From Pseudomonas alcaligenes (lineage in GTDB: Bacteria; Pseudomonadota; Gammaproteobacteria; Pseudomonadales; Pseudomonadaceae): a stretch of DNA of 64,000 nt. Shown piece after piece: positions 1 to 8,941 of this stretch. Made by a program: the position numbers and the translations under genes. Every line of letters starts with the position of its first letter. Within the stretch, counting starts at the first letter, position 1. Below the pieces are notes generated by a model. It saw only the letters and a list, made by a program, of their open reading frames with translations, was not told the origin of the DNA and did not search any database. The stretch lies in contig NZ_LZEU01000001.1 in the NCBI RefSeq assembly GCF_014490745.1, positions 744,001-808,000 on the forward strand, written 5' to 3'.

Positions 1-296
1 ACGTGCTGTTCGCCGAGCTGGGCGACGGCCATGGCGACGCGCGCCTGAAGGCGCATATCCAGCGGCTCAAGGCCGACTTCAGCGATACCGCCGAGATCCA
101 GTACCGCGCCCGTCAGCTCACCGAGGACGTGGCCGTCGGCCTGCAGGCCAAGCTGCTGCTGGAGGCCGGTAACAGCACGGTGAGCGATGCCTTTATCGCC
201 AGCCGCCTGGAGGGGCGTGGCCGGGTCTATGGCACCCTGCCGCGCGGCGTCGATGTCGAGGCGCTGGTGGCGCGCAGCACCCCGCATCTGGTCTGA
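1..296 (+). CDS. C-terminal end of an AidB-like acyl-CoA dehydrogenase family protein (5' end outside window)
   Basis: The frame is open from the left edge and ends at TGA 294-296, so only about the last 97 residues are present. The tail carries an alanine/leucine-rich helix (TEDVAVGLQAKLLLEAG) followed by SDAFIASRLEGRGRVYGTLP and an amphipathic end. That pattern is typical of the C-terminal helical domain of AidB/isovaleryl-CoA dehydrogenase-like flavoproteins. The flavin-binding and substrate domains lie outside the window, so substrate and activity cannot be judged. Another acyl-CoA dehydrogenase subfamily is possible. Confidence 0.6.
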   Translation, partial: VLFAELGDGHGDARLKAHIQRLKADFSDTAEIQYRARQLTEDVAVGLQAKLLLEAGNSTVSDAFIASRLEGRGRVYGTLPRGVDVEALVARSTPHLV

Positions 297-335
297 GCAG
301 CGTCGGCGCCCCCTAAGGACGCTCGTTGTCGGCGC

Positions 336-1001
336 TCAGGCGTGGCGCTGTTGCCGCCAGTAGAGCAGGTAGACCAGCGCCAGCAGTGCGGCCATGCCGG
401 CCGGGCCGAGCAGGGCGCGGTAGTGCCAGGCGCCGTAGCCGAGGGCGCCGAGCAGGCCGCCGCCGATAAAACCGGCGATCAGGATCAGGTACAGCAGGAT
501 GCGCCGGCGATCCGCCGGCTGTCCGCGCAGCTTGAGGCCGAGCATGATGCCGAGGTCGGTGAACAGCCCGGTGACGTGGGTGGTGCGCACCACCGCGCCG
601 CTGTAGGTGCTGGTCATGGCGTTCTGCAGGCCGCAGGCGGCCGAGGCCAGGTAGTGGCCGAAGTCGCTGCCGCGCTCCAGCATCAGCATCGCCAGCAGCA
701 AGGCCAGGCTCTCGGCCAGCAGCGCCACGCTGTAACGGCGGCCGAGCTTGAGCGACTGGTTGCCGATCACGCAGCCGCTGATGGCTGCCCCCAGCACGAA
801 ACTCAGCAGGATCAGCAGCAGGTGCAGGGCCGCCGCCGCGTCGCCCCGGGCCAGCTCGACGCCGAGCAGGCTGGAGCTGCCGGACAGGTGCGACACGCCC
901 TGGTGGTTGAAGCCGAGCAGGGCGATGGCGTTGACGCCGCCGGCGATCAGCGCCAGGCAGAAGCCGCCGACCTCCACCCAGCGCGGTAGTTTGTGGATCA
1001 T
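336..1001 (-). CDS. DUF1275 (YoaK-like) inner-membrane protein
   Basis: A 221-residue protein with about six hydrophobic helices and the DUF1275 layout: GGVNAIALLGF in helix 1, NQSLKLGRRYS in the middle, and CGLQNAMTSTYSGAVVRTTHVTGLFTDLG in the second half. Family members are inner-membrane proteins of unassigned function, often annotated as YoaK. The ATG at 999-1001 is the natural start because the hydrophobic N-terminus begins right after it; its ribosome binding site is weak. The gene stands alone and is convergent with the partial gene to its left. Confidence 0.85.
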   Translation of the reverse strand: MIHKLPRWVEVGGFCLALIAGGVNAIALLGFNHQGVSHLSGSSSLLGVELARGDAAAALHLLLILLSFVLGAAISGCVIGNQSLKLGRRYSVALLAESLALLLAMLMLERGSDFGHYLASAACGLQNAMTSTYSGAVVRTTHVTGLFTDLGIMLGLKLRGQPADRRRILLYLILIAGFIGGGLLGALGYGAWHYRALLGPAGMAALLALVYLLYWRQQRHA

Positions 1002-1133
1002 GGGCAGGCACCCTGCGTGACGTGGGCGTGCCCCCGCACGCCGCTTGCGCTGTTATGCCCGATTCGCTGGCGGGCGGCCAGTCGCGGGTTGCCGGGGGAC
1101 TGTTGCGTAGGGTCCGCGGTGCGCTCCGAGAGG

Positions 1134-1164
1134 CCCGCAGGGTGCGCCTGGCGCACCCTGCGGG
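1134..1164. repeat. Perfect 14-bp stem hairpin (REP-like, possible terminator)
   Basis: CCCGCAGGGTGCGC at 1134-1147 pairs perfectly with GCGCACCCTGCGGG at 1151-1164 around a 3-base loop. It sits 16 bases past the stop codon of the minus-strand gene ending at 1181. There is no T-run, so it is better read as a REP-type or mRNA 3'-end hairpin than as a classical intrinsic terminator. Confidence 0.6.
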
Positions 1165-1180
1165 AGGAGCGGGCCGGTGC

Positions 1181-1948
1181 TCAGCGGCGCTGCCAGGTCA
1201 TCTGCCCGGTATTGCTTTCGGTGACCAGGAACGGCTCGCTGAAGTGGTAGCGGGCCGCCGGCTGGTACTCGCGGCTGCCCTGCAGCTGCACCAGCAGCAG
1301 GCCGTCGGCACTGCGCCAGCGCCCGCTGTACTGCAGCTCGCCGGGGCGGTCGTAACTCCATTCGCTGCCGCCGGCCACCGTGCGCCGCCACTGGTCGATG
1401 CTGCCGTCGGCGCGGATGCGCAGGGTGGTCACGCTGCTCAGTGAGGCGAATTCCTCGCCGCTGCTGGTGGTCATCTGCTCGTAGATCCAGGTGCCCACCA
1501 GCGCCGGATCCTGATCCGGGTTGACCGGCACCGTGGCCAGCTCGGTGGCCGCTACCGCAGTGGGGCCGGCGCTCGGGGGCGGCTCGTCAGCCACTGCCAT
1601 GCGCTGGAACAGCGCCTCGCGCACCAGGGTCTGGCCATTGCCCGGATCGCGCGCGGCGATGCTGGCATTGAGCATGTCGCTGGCGTAGTTGGCGTTCATG
1701 TTGGCCAGCACCTGGCCGCTGCGTGGGTCGCTGATCTGCGCCTGCAGGGTCTGGCCGTCGAACTGGCCGCGCAGATTCAGGCGCAGGCGGTGGTTCTCGA
1801 TGTACTCGCCGCTGACCTCGGCGTCCTGGCTGTGCAGGATCAGCTCGGCCGGCTGGCCGTCGAGGGTGGCCTGGTAATGGCCGTCCAGCTCGCTGGCCAG
1901 GGCGGGCTGGAGGAGGGTGAGCAGGCACAGGATGGACAGGACGCGCAC
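1181..1948 (-). CDS. Secreted/periplasmic protein of unknown function
   Basis: A 255-residue protein starting at GTG 1946-1948, chosen because AGGAG lies about 7 bases upstream. Residues 1-18 form a signal peptide ending in a LASE-type cleavage site. The mature part is beta-rich (SELDGHYQATLDGQPAELILHSQ... SGEYIENHRLRLNLRGQFDGQTLQAQ) and then has a proline/alanine linker near residue 125. The second half, VGTWIYEQMTTSSG... SYDRPGELQYSGRWRSADG, resembles lipocalin-like or META-type beta sandwiches. I do not recognise a named family, and no catalytic motif is visible. Confidence 0.75.
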   Translation of the reverse strand: MRVLSILCLLTLLQPALASELDGHYQATLDGQPAELILHSQDAEVSGEYIENHRLRLNLRGQFDGQTLQAQISDPRSGQVLANMNANYASDMLNASIAARDPGNGQTLVREALFQRMAVADEPPPSAGPTAVAATELATVPVNPDQDPALVGTWIYEQMTTSSGEEFASLSSVTTLRIRADGSIDQWRRTVAGGSEWSYDRPGELQYSGRWRSADGLLLVQLQGSREYQPAARYHFSEPFLVTESNTGQMTWQRR

Positions 1949-2006
1949 GGGCGAACTCCTAAGCGGGCATAGGCCAAGCCTAGATCGCCGCGGCGCGTCC
2001 TGCCGC

Positions 2007-3161
2007 TCAGGCGATGCGGGCGACCGTGCTGCGCTGGCCAGTGCCGATGGCGGTGACCACGAACAGCGCCGCCGCCAGGCCCAGGGCCAGCGGCAGACCC
2101 TGCGGGCTGCTGGCCATCAGGCTGCCACTGAGTAGCGGGCCGAGCAGGCTGCCGACGCCCCACAGTAGACCGACGCTGGCGTTGGCGGTGACCAGGTCGG
2201 CGCCGCGAAAGCGCTCGCCGATCAGCACCAGAGCCAGGGTGTAGACCCCGCCGGCCACCGCGCCGAGCAACGCCAGGGCCGGCCACAGCAGGGCCGGCGT
2301 CTCGATCAGCCAGGGCAGCGCGCAGCCGATCAGCAGTGCCAGCACGCCACACAGCAGGTGCAGGTGGCTGCGCACCCAGCGATCCGACAGCCAGCCCAGC
2401 GGCACCTGGCAGAGCATGTCGCCGAGCAGGATCACCGTGACCATCAGCGCGGCAATGCCGATGGCATAGCCGTGGCCGGCCGCGTACACCGGAAACAGCG
2501 ACAGCACCACGCTATCGAAGAAGGCGAAGAACAGCACGCCGGTGCACAGCGCCGGGGCGACGCGGAAGAAGCCGGCCAGGGAGAAGCTGCGCGGCTCGTC
2601 GTGGGCCGGCTCGGCCCAGCTGGCCGGCAGGCTGTGCCAGATCAGCGCCAGGGCCAGCAGGTTGGCCAGGGTGACCACGGCCACCAGCCAGGGACTCTGC
2701 GCACCGAGCAGGCTGATCAGCGCCGGGCCGAGCAGCTGGCAGCCGGTGAAGCAGGCGGCATACAGTGCCACCAGCTGGCCACGCTTGCGCTCCTCGCACA
2801 ATTCGTTGACCCAGGATTCGCCGAGGATCACCGCCACGCCCATGCCGATGCCCAGCACCAGGCGCGCGCCGGCCAGCAGGTAGAGCGAGTCGGGTAACCA
2901 CTCCAGGGCGCTGGTGCTGAAGGCGCACAGGGCAAAGCACAGCAGGTACAGGCGGCGCCCGCTCAGGCGTTTGCTCAGCGGGGCGACCAGGAACGCGGCG
3001 AGGATCATGCCGGCGGCCGGCATGGCCGAGAGCAGGCCGATCTGCAGCGGCGAGGCGCCACCTTCGAGCAGGCGCAGGGCCACCAGCGGCAGGGTTGCGC
3101 CCATGCTCAGGCCGATCACGGACACGGCGAAGATGAGGACGCCGAGCAACCAACGGTTCAT
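2007..3161 (-). CDS. Major facilitator superfamily transporter (YcaD/sugar-drug type)
   Basis: A 384-residue, 12-helix permease from ATG 3159-3161, selected because GGAG sits 9 bases upstream; a longer in-frame extension has no such site. Helix 1 is GVLIFAVSVIGLSMGATLPLVALRLL. The loop between helices 2 and 3 is a shortened MFS motif A (APLSKRLSGRR), and a second copy, GWLSDRWVRSH, follows in the C-terminal half. The overall pattern resembles YcaD/YfkF-like MFS proteins. The substrate cannot be read from sequence. The gene is monocistronic on the minus strand. Confidence 0.88.
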   Translation of the reverse strand: MNRWLLGVLIFAVSVIGLSMGATLPLVALRLLEGGASPLQIGLLSAMPAAGMILAAFLVAPLSKRLSGRRLYLLCFALCAFSTSALEWLPDSLYLLAGARLVLGIGMGVAVILGESWVNELCEERKRGQLVALYAACFTGCQLLGPALISLLGAQSPWLVAVVTLANLLALALIWHSLPASWAEPAHDEPRSFSLAGFFRVAPALCTGVLFFAFFDSVVLSLFPVYAAGHGYAIGIAALMVTVILLGDMLCQVPLGWLSDRWVRSHLHLLCGVLALLIGCALPWLIETPALLWPALALLGAVAGGVYTLALVLIGERFRGADLVTANASVGLLWGVGSLLGPLLSGSLMASSPQGLPLALGLAAALFVVTAIGTGQRSTVARIA

Positions 3162-3529
3162 GTGTTTCTCCTGCCCGTTACGGCCCGGGCCTGGCCAAAA
3201 TGCGACGGATACCGACGCGGCAGGGCACGGCGGCACAGGGAATGACGGCAACGGGAGCGGCAGCGCGGGGCGCGCGGCCGAGTGCCTCAGCGCAGGCTGG
3301 CGGGCGGGGAGAAGGTGAAGGCGAACAGCACGCTGCGCCGGCGCTTGAGCTTGGCGTCGCGCGGCCAGGTGCGCGCCAGCAGCCGCGGGTCGGGCTGGGC
3401 AGAGCAGGGCTGGTGGGCGAGCGAAAGCATCGGGGCGCTGTGGGTCGGGCTGCGAGGGGCGCGAAGTCTAGGCTGCCTGCCGGTGCGGGTCAATCCGTAA
3501 CCGGCAGGTGGTATTCAGTCCGTCCGTGA
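3162..3529. other. Intergenic region, 368 bp, without a supported gene
   Basis: This stretch lies between the start of the MFS gene and the stop of lifO, both on the minus strand, and must hold the MFS promoter. A 48-codon minus frame (3287-3430) is open but has no ribosome binding site and an arginine/proline-rich composition expected from GC-rich noise. No terminator hairpin with a T-run was found. Confidence 0.5.
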
Positions 3530-4552
3530 CTAGTTCACCGGGGTGCTGTCCATGATTTCCACTCGCCGCTGCTCATCGGCACGAAACATCTGCTGGCGCA
3601 GCTCGTCCAGTTGGCGCTGGCGATCCTCGCTGGCCAGGGCCGCGTGGCGCAGGTTGTCGGCCTGCACCCGGTAGTCGCGGTAGCGCAGCTGCAGATCCTG
3701 TTCCGCCTGGCGTTCGGCAAGCAGGCGCTCGACCACCTCCGGCTCGTACAGCTGGCCCAGCTGGCCGCGCAGCTGCTGAGCATCCTGCGGGCTGTCGAGC
3801 AGCTGGCGGGTCTGTTCGGCCAGTTGCTGCTGCTCGGCATAGCGCTGGCGGCTGGCCTGGATCGCCGGCGGCAGCTGGCGCTCCAGTTCGGCCAGGGCCT
3901 GCTCGCGGCTGGCCGGGTCGCTGTTGCCGGCCAGCAGCTCCATGCGCGCCAGGCTGTAGTTGCCGTAGGCCTCCTCGTCGGCGAAGAAGGCCTGCGCCAC
4001 CTCTGCGCCGAGGTAGTGGCGACGCATCTGCTGCAGCTGTTCGCCGACCTGGCGCAGCAGTGCCAGCTGGGCCGCCGGGTCGTGCTGCTGCTCGGCGCTG
4101 AGCGGGGCGTCCAGCAGCGCCAGCACGGCCTGCTTGTACTGCAGGTAGTGGTCGAGCAACTGGCCGAGCTGCTGGCGGGCCTTGGGTGCGAGCCGTGGCT
4201 GGGCGTCGGCATAGAGGGCGGCGGTGGCCCGGGGCAGGCCGACCAGGTCGGCGCGGCTGAGGAAGTAGTCGAGGTAGTCGCGCAGGGCGAGGTCGATCAG
4301 CAGGTCGCCGTGTTCGTCCTCGCGTACGGCGCCATCGGTGTGGGTATCGCCGGGAGCGGCAGCCCTGGCGGCGGGGGCTGTCTGGAGCGGCGTGGTCGTG
4401 ACGGCGGGCGCTGCCGCCGCGCTGCTCGCCAGGCGTGGCAGCGGGCTGGGCTGCGGCAGTTCGGGGGCCAGCAGCAGGGGCATGGCCAGGGGCACAAGGG
4501 CGCCGAGCAGCAGGGCGGCAGCCAGTACGGCAAGCAGTCTGGGATTGAGCAT
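3530..4552 (-). CDS. lifO: Lipase-specific foldase (lipase chaperone), Lif family
   Basis: A 340-residue steric chaperone anchored by one N-terminal membrane helix (residues 7-29). A Pro/Ala-rich linker (30-75) leads to a mini-domain carrying the Lif signature at 91-100. The rest is a long, Gln/Glu/Arg-rich helical clamp, as in the foldase that embraces its lipase in the periplasm. It lies 44 bp downstream of the lipase gene on the same strand, the usual lipA-lif order, so the two are probably co-transcribed. The motif reads RDYLDYFLSR, whereas the family consensus is R-x-x-F-D-Y-(F/C)-L-(S/T)-A, so two conserved positions differ. It should fold the neighbouring LipA. Confidence 0.92.
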   Translation of the reverse strand: MLNPRLLAVLAAALLLGALVPLAMPLLLAPELPQPSPLPRLASSAAAAPAVTTTPLQTAPAARAAAPGDTHTDGAVREDEHGDLLIDLALRDYLDYFLSRADLVGLPRATAALYADAQPRLAPKARQQLGQLLDHYLQYKQAVLALLDAPLSAEQQHDPAAQLALLRQVGEQLQQMRRHYLGAEVAQAFFADEEAYGNYSLARMELLAGNSDPASREQALAELERQLPPAIQASRQRYAEQQQLAEQTRQLLDSPQDAQQLRGQLGQLYEPEVVERLLAERQAEQDLQLRYRDYRVQADNLRHAALASEDRQRQLDELRQQMFRADEQRRVEIMDSTPVN

Positions 4553-4596
4553 GCGTGCTTCCTGAAAGTGCGCCGCCGGGCGGCGGCGCGTGGGGG

Positions 4597-5514
4597 TCAG
4601 ATGCCTTTGCCCTGCAGGCGGTTGGCGTGCTGGCGGTACAGCGACACGGGGTCGGTCAGGCCGCGCAGGCCGAACATCTGGTTGACCTCGTCCATGTGGT
4701 TCATGTTGTAGCTGTCACCGATCACCAGGCCCAGGTAGCTGCTGCAGACGCCGACCAGGCCATCGTTCTTCTCGCTGCCGTAGAGGGCGCTGAGGGTCAG
4801 CAGGGACGCGTCGATCACGTCCAGGGCGTTGGTGTAGGGCGCGTTGCCCGTCCACGAGTAGTAGCGGATCGGATAGCCGTTGACGCTCTGTAGCTCGCTG
4901 GACTTGGCGCAGCTGCTGGCAGTGTTCACCCCCCAGGGATACTTCTTGGTCAGCGCCGCGCTGCCGCTGGTGCTCAGGCTGTAGAGCGCGGCCTCGGCGT
5001 CCTGCTGGTGGTAGTTGCCGGAGAGGATGCCGACCAGGTAGCCGGTGGCTTCGGCGTAGGCGGTGGTCCAGATGCTGGTGCCCTGGGCATCGGCGGCCTT
5101 GGCGCCCTTGTTGACACCGCCGACCGAGGTCACCGAGGCCACCAGATCCGGGCGCAGGCCGGCAGCCACGCGGGCGGTCGGAGCGCCCTGGCTGTGGCCG
5201 ATCAGGTTGACCTTGCCGCCGCCCGCCGCGGCCCAGGGGATCATCTGCTTGACCAGCTCTGCGCCGCGCTGCTCGCTGCTGTTGAAGGCAGCCACGCTGG
5301 CGACATACACCTTGGCGCCGCTGCGCTCGAGGTTGAAGGGCACGGTGTAGAAGTAGTCGTACAGTCCGGCGATGCTGTCATAGCCCGTCAGGCCATGGAC
5401 CAGCACGATGGGGTACTTGGTCTGGGTGTAGCCGGCCGCCTGGAGCGGCTGGGCGAGGCTCAGGCAGGCCAGGCTGGCCACGCCCGCCAGGGCGAGCTTG
5501 TTGAGGTTGGGCAT
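4597..5514 (-). CDS. lipA: Secreted triacylglycerol lipase, family I
   Basis: A 305-residue alpha/beta-hydrolase. A signal peptide (about residues 1-26, ending LQAA) precedes TKYPIVLVHGLTGYDS, the oxyanion-hole strand. The nucleophile elbow is GHSQG with Ser108. Asp251 (KNDGLVG) and His273 (MNHMDEVN) complete the triad. Cys202 and Cys257 match the family disulfide, and Asp232 and Asp275 the calcium ligands. Mature length fits the roughly 285-residue Pseudomonas lipases that are exported by Sec, folded by Lif in the periplasm and secreted by the type II system. It hydrolyses triglyceride esters outside the cell. The foldase gene follows immediately. Confidence 0.95.
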   Translation of the reverse strand: MPNLNKLALAGVASLACLSLAQPLQAAGYTQTKYPIVLVHGLTGYDSIAGLYDYFYTVPFNLERSGAKVYVASVAAFNSSEQRGAELVKQMIPWAAAGGGKVNLIGHSQGAPTARVAAGLRPDLVASVTSVGGVNKGAKAADAQGTSIWTTAYAEATGYLVGILSGNYHQQDAEAALYSLSTSGSAALTKKYPWGVNTASSCAKSSELQSVNGYPIRYYSWTGNAPYTNALDVIDASLLTLSALYGSEKNDGLVGVCSSYLGLVIGDSYNMNHMDEVNQMFGLRGLTDPVSLYRQHANRLQGKGI

Positions 5515-5765
5515 GTGTTGGGTCTCCGCATATTGTTCTTGTTGAGGCCGGGAGACTGCATCCGGCTGCGCAATCTAGGAGCAACAGGGGCCGCGCTCCA
5601 ATCGTGCCAAAGAGGGTTTTCGCCGGGGTGCGGGGCTACTCCCGGCAGGGAGGGGGAGTGGCGAAAAGGAGTGAGCGGGGCTGTCCCTCCTGCACTTGCC
5701 CGGCTGGCGGCGCGGCGGCGGATAGGCGCAAGATAGGGCCATCCCAGCCGCCAGGAAGCTGCCCC

Positions 5766-7241
5766 GTGTCTGCCATCGCCTCCAGTGAATTTGTTGTCGC
5801 CGCCACCGCCGAGGAAGCCGTCGAGCACCTTGCCGCCCTGCACCGCCAGGCCACCGGGGCGCTGAGCCAGGCGCTGCGCAATTACCTCAAGGAGCGCGTG
5901 CAGCCCGGCGAGGCCGAGCGCGCGCTGTTCCGTTACCCCGAGCTGCGCCTGACCTACCTGTGCCAGGGCGAGGTGCCGAGCAGCGTGCGTGCCTATGCCA
6001 AGGTGCAGGTGCCGGGCACCTACCGGGTCACCGTGACCCAGCCGGATGCCTTCCGTGGCTACCTGCTCGACCAGCTGCGCCCGCTGATGGAAGACTTCAC
6101 CGTGACCGTGGAAGTCGGCTTCAGCCAGCAGAACATTCCCTATCCCTACGTGGTCGAGCAGGGTGACGAGCTGGCCGGTTCCGGGGTGACCGCCGCCGAG
6201 CTGGCGCGGGTATTCCCCAGCACCGACCTGTCCGCCGCCACCGACTCGGTGGCCGACGGCCTGTATGGCTGGGGCGACAGCAGCGACCTGCCGCTGGCGC
6301 TGTTCGACGCGGCGCGCACCGACTTCTCGCTCAAGCGCATCCAGCACTACACCGGCAGCGACTGGCGCCATGTGCAGCCGTGGATCCTGCTGACCAACTA
6401 CCACCGCTACGTCGACCAGTTCATCCGCCATGGCCTGGAGCAGCTGCGCGACAACCCGCGCTTCGTGCGCATGGTGTTGCCGGGCAACGTGATCATCGAA
6501 CGCGGCACCTCGGAAGAAGACGCCCAGGCGGTGGCCGACGCGGTGGTCTGGCATCGCTACCAGATGCCGGCCTACCACCTGATCGCCAACGACGGTCACG
6601 GCATCACCCTGGTCAACATCGGCGTCGGCCCGTCCAACGCCAAGAACATCACCGACCACCTGGCCGTGCTGCGCCCGCACTGCTGGCTGATGATCGGTCA
6701 CTGCGGTGGCCTGCGCCAATCGCAGACTATCGGTGATTACGTGCTGGCCCACGCCTATATGCGCCGCGATGGCATCCTCGACCGGGTACTGCCGCCGCAT
6801 ATTCCGATCCCGGCCCTGGCCGAAGTGCAGCAGGCCTTGCAGGAGGCGGCTGCGACCGTCACTGGGGAGAAGGGCGAGACCCTGAAGAAGCGCCTGCGTA
6901 CCGGCACCGTGCTGACCTACGACGACCGCAACTGGGAGCTGCACTGGGCCCACGAGCGGCCGCTGATCAACCTGGCCCGAGCGGTGGCGGTGGACATGGA
7001 AAGCGGCACCATCGCCGCTCAGGGTTACCGCCTGCGGGTGCCCTACGGCACCCTGCTGTGCGTGTCGGACAAGCCGCTGCACAGCGAGATCAAGCTGCCC
7101 GGCTCGGCCACCGGCTTCTACCAGCGCGCGGTCAGTCAGCACCTGTCGATCGGCATTGCCGCCCTCGACCTGCTGCGCTGCCAGCTCGACTCGCTGCACT
7201 CGCGCAAGCTGCGCAGCTTCGACGAGCCGCCGTTCCGCTGA
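5766..7241 (+). CDS. amn: AMP nucleosidase
   Basis: Cleaves AMP to adenine and ribose 5-phosphate in the cytoplasm. The 491-residue reading frame from GTG 5766 is preceded by AGGAAG (5753-5758) at normal spacing. Extension upstream adds only low-quality sequence, so GTG is preferred; length then matches the 480-500 residues of the family. The N-terminal regulatory domain (FRYPELRLTYLCQGEVPSS) is followed by the C-terminal phosphorylase-like fold with GHGITLVNIGVGPSNAKN, MIGHCGGLR and VDMESGTIAAQG, which form the purine/ribose-phosphate site. The stop codon touches a dispersed repeat. Confidence 0.94.
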   Translation: MSAIASSEFVVAATAEEAVEHLAALHRQATGALSQALRNYLKERVQPGEAERALFRYPELRLTYLCQGEVPSSVRAYAKVQVPGTYRVTVTQPDAFRGYLLDQLRPLMEDFTVTVEVGFSQQNIPYPYVVEQGDELAGSGVTAAELARVFPSTDLSAATDSVADGLYGWGDSSDLPLALFDAARTDFSLKRIQHYTGSDWRHVQPWILLTNYHRYVDQFIRHGLEQLRDNPRFVRMVLPGNVIIERGTSEEDAQAVADAVVWHRYQMPAYHLIANDGHGITLVNIGVGPSNAKNITDHLAVLRPHCWLMIGHCGGLRQSQTIGDYVLAHAYMRRDGILDRVLPPHIPIPALAEVQQALQEAAATVTGEKGETLKKRLRTGTVLTYDDRNWELHWAHERPLINLARAVAVDMESGTIAAQGYRLRVPYGTLLCVSDKPLHSEIKLPGSATGFYQRAVSQHLSIGIAALDLLRCQLDSLHSRKLRSFDEPPFR

Positions 7242-7382
7242 GAGCCTGTTCAAAGGCTGCTGCGCGTCGGCCATGCTGCGTTGAAATCGGCCTCAGAATG
7301 CTCATTTACTACTCGTAAACTGCGCTTCTTCGCCCAATTTCGCCTTGCCTGGCTCTAGCTCGCGAGCCTTTGAAAAGGCTCT
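7241..7382. repeat. 142-bp dispersed inverted-repeat element, copy 1
   Basis: The ends are AGAGCCTGTTCAAAGGCT and its near-complement AGCCTTTGAAAAGGCTCT. The core GAATGCTCATTTAC...CTCGTAAACTGCGCTTC is shared with the copies near 18.9, 24.8 and 63.7 kb. Its first base is the A of the amn TGA stop, and it separates amn from the convergent acetyltransferase gene. No coding capacity is seen. It is probably a MITE-like element that can fold into a long hairpin. Confidence 0.85.
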
Positions 7383-7395
7383 TAGGGCGCGGCCG

Positions 7396-7848
7396 TCAAA
7401 GGCCCAGGTGCAGGATCGGGAAGGGGCGGCCGCCGCCATCCACTGCTGAGCGACGCAGCACCCTGAAGCCCTGGCTCAGGTAGAAGCCCAGGGCCTTGGG
7501 GTTCTGCTCGTTGACGTCGACCAGGGTCGCGCCCAGGCGCTCGATGGCATCGCCCAGCAGCGCGCTGCCGATGCCGCTGCCGTGGGCTTGAGGCTCGACG
7601 AAAAGCATTTCCACCTTGCCCTCGGCATAGCCGAGAAAGCCGGCGACCGGCGTCCCGGCGACCCGGCCATCCGCGGCGCGCACGCAGCTCAGCTGCAGCT
7701 GGGGGAAGTACTGCTCGACCAGCAGCGGCTTGAGCACCTGGATGTCGTGTTCTTCGAGAAAGTCATGGCTGGCGCGCACCGCTGCCTCCCAGACCTCGAG
7801 CAGGCGCGGCAGGTCGCTGCTGCTGGGTGTTTCGATCAGGTGCGGCAT
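7396..7848 (-). CDS. GNAT-family N-acetyltransferase
   Basis: A 150-residue GCN5-related acetyltransferase that would transfer acetyl from acetyl-CoA to an unknown amine. The acetyl-CoA pyrophosphate loop is QAHGSGIGSALLGDAI (motif A, Q/R-x-x-G-x-G/A). Strand 4, GKVEMLFVEP, precedes it, and the C-terminal DVNEQNPKALGFYLSQGFRV is motif B. ATG 7846-7848 is preferred over the upstream GTG because AGGTGA lies about 6 bases ahead of it. Resembles YjaB-type small GNATs. Confidence 0.88.
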   Translation of the reverse strand: MPHLIETPSSSDLPRLLEVWEAAVRASHDFLEEHDIQVLKPLLVEQYFPQLQLSCVRAADGRVAGTPVAGFLGYAEGKVEMLFVEPQAHGSGIGSALLGDAIERLGATLVDVNEQNPKALGFYLSQGFRVLRRSAVDGGGRPFPILHLGL

Positions 7849-7909
7849 AAGGGGGATCACCTGGGGCAGAAAAACAGGGGCGGATCATGCCGGCGATCCG
7901 CCCCGTCTG

Positions 7910-8941
7910 TCACTTGCTGGCGTCCAGCACCACCCGGTAGCGTGCCTTGCCGGCACGCAGGTGGTCGATGGCCTGGTTGACCTGGCTCATCGGGAAGATC
8001 TCCACCTGCGGCAGGATCTGATGGCGGGCGCAGAACTCCAGCATGGTCGCCATATGTGCCGGTGAACCCACCGGCGAGCCGGACAGGCTCTTCTGCTGCG
8101 GGATCAGGCTGAACACGTGCACCGGAATGGCATTCGGCGCGATGCCGACGAAGTGCAGGCGGCCCTTGCCGCGCAGGGTGGCGAGCAGGGCGTTCCAGTC
8201 CAGGTCGGCGCTGGCGGTGATCAGCAGAAAATCCAGGGTGCCGGCAATCGCCTTCAGCGCGGCGCTGTCGGTGGACGCCACCACCTTGTGCGCGCCGAGG
8301 CGCTGGGCTTCTTCCTGCTTGCTCAGCGAGGAGGTGAAGGCGGTGACTTCGCAACCCCAGGCATTGAGGAAGCGCAGGGCCAGGTGGCCGAGACCGCCGA
8401 TACCGACCACGCCGACCCGGTCGGTGGGTTTGATGTCGTGCTCCAGCAGCGGCGCGAACACCGTGGAACCGCCGCAGAACAGCGGGCCGGCGGCGCTCGG
8501 CTCGAGGTTGTCCGGCAGGGCGATAGCCCAGGCCCAGTGAGAGCGCAGGCGATTGGCGAAGCCGCCGTTGCTGCCGACTATGGTCGGTTTCACTGTGCGG
8601 CACAGCTGGTGGGTGCCTTCCATGCAGGAGTGGCAGTGCATGCAGCTGCCCTTGTACCAGCCAATGCCGACCCGCTGGCCGAGCTTGAGGCCGCGCACCT
8701 GGTCGCCGACGCGAACCACCTTGCCGACCACCTCGTGGCCGGGAATGAAGGGGAAGCGTGCATTGCCCCACTCGTTGTCGATCATCGACTGGTCGGAGTG
8801 GCAGATGCCGCAGAACTCCACCGCCACTTCGACTTCCTCGGCGCCCAGCGGGCCGGGGTTGTAGTCGTAGGGTTCGAGGGCGGCGCCGGCGGCCTTGGCG
8901 GCCCAGCCGGTGAAGGTGTCGAGGACGGACTCGCTGCTCAT
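7910..8941 (-). CDS. Zinc-dependent NAD(P)H alcohol/aldehyde dehydrogenase (CAD/Ahr-YahK type)
   Basis: A 343-residue medium-chain dehydrogenase/reductase. Catalytic zinc ligands are in EFCGICHSDQS and GHEVVGKVV. Structural zinc ligands are spaced CMHCHSCMEGTHQLC. The Rossmann nucleotide-binding loop is GVVGIGGLGHLALRF. Relatives such as Ahr and YahK reduce a broad range of aldehydes with NADPH. ATG 8939-8941 is chosen because AGGAG lies just upstream; an extension of 14 codons lacks a site. It stands between the acetyltransferase gene and the divergent rluE. Confidence 0.92.
   Translation of the reverse strand: MSSESVLDTFTGWAAKAAGAALEPYDYNPGPLGAEEVEVAVEFCGICHSDQSMIDNEWGNARFPFIPGHEVVGKVVRVGDQVRGLKLGQRVGIGWYKGSCMHCHSCMEGTHQLCRTVKPTIVGSNGGFANRLRSHWAWAIALPDNLEPSAAGPLFCGGSTVFAPLLEHDIKPTDRVGVVGIGGLGHLALRFLNAWGCEVTAFTSSLSKQEEAQRLGAHKVVASTDSAALKAIAGTLDFLLITASADLDWNALLATLRGKGRLHFVGIAPNAIPVHVFSLIPQQKSLSGSPVGSPAHMATMLEFCARHQILPQVEIFPMSQVNQAIDHLRAGKARYRVVLDASK

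Noticed and set aside
3287..3430. 48-codon minus-strand frame in the gap between the MFS gene and lifO
   Set aside because: No ribosome binding site, Arg/Pro-rich composition and no recognised motif.
5581..7274. Minus-strand open frame of about 560 codons opposite amn
   Set aside because: Antisense shadow of a well-supported enzyme; composition rich in His/Gln/Val repeats with no motif and no ribosome binding site.
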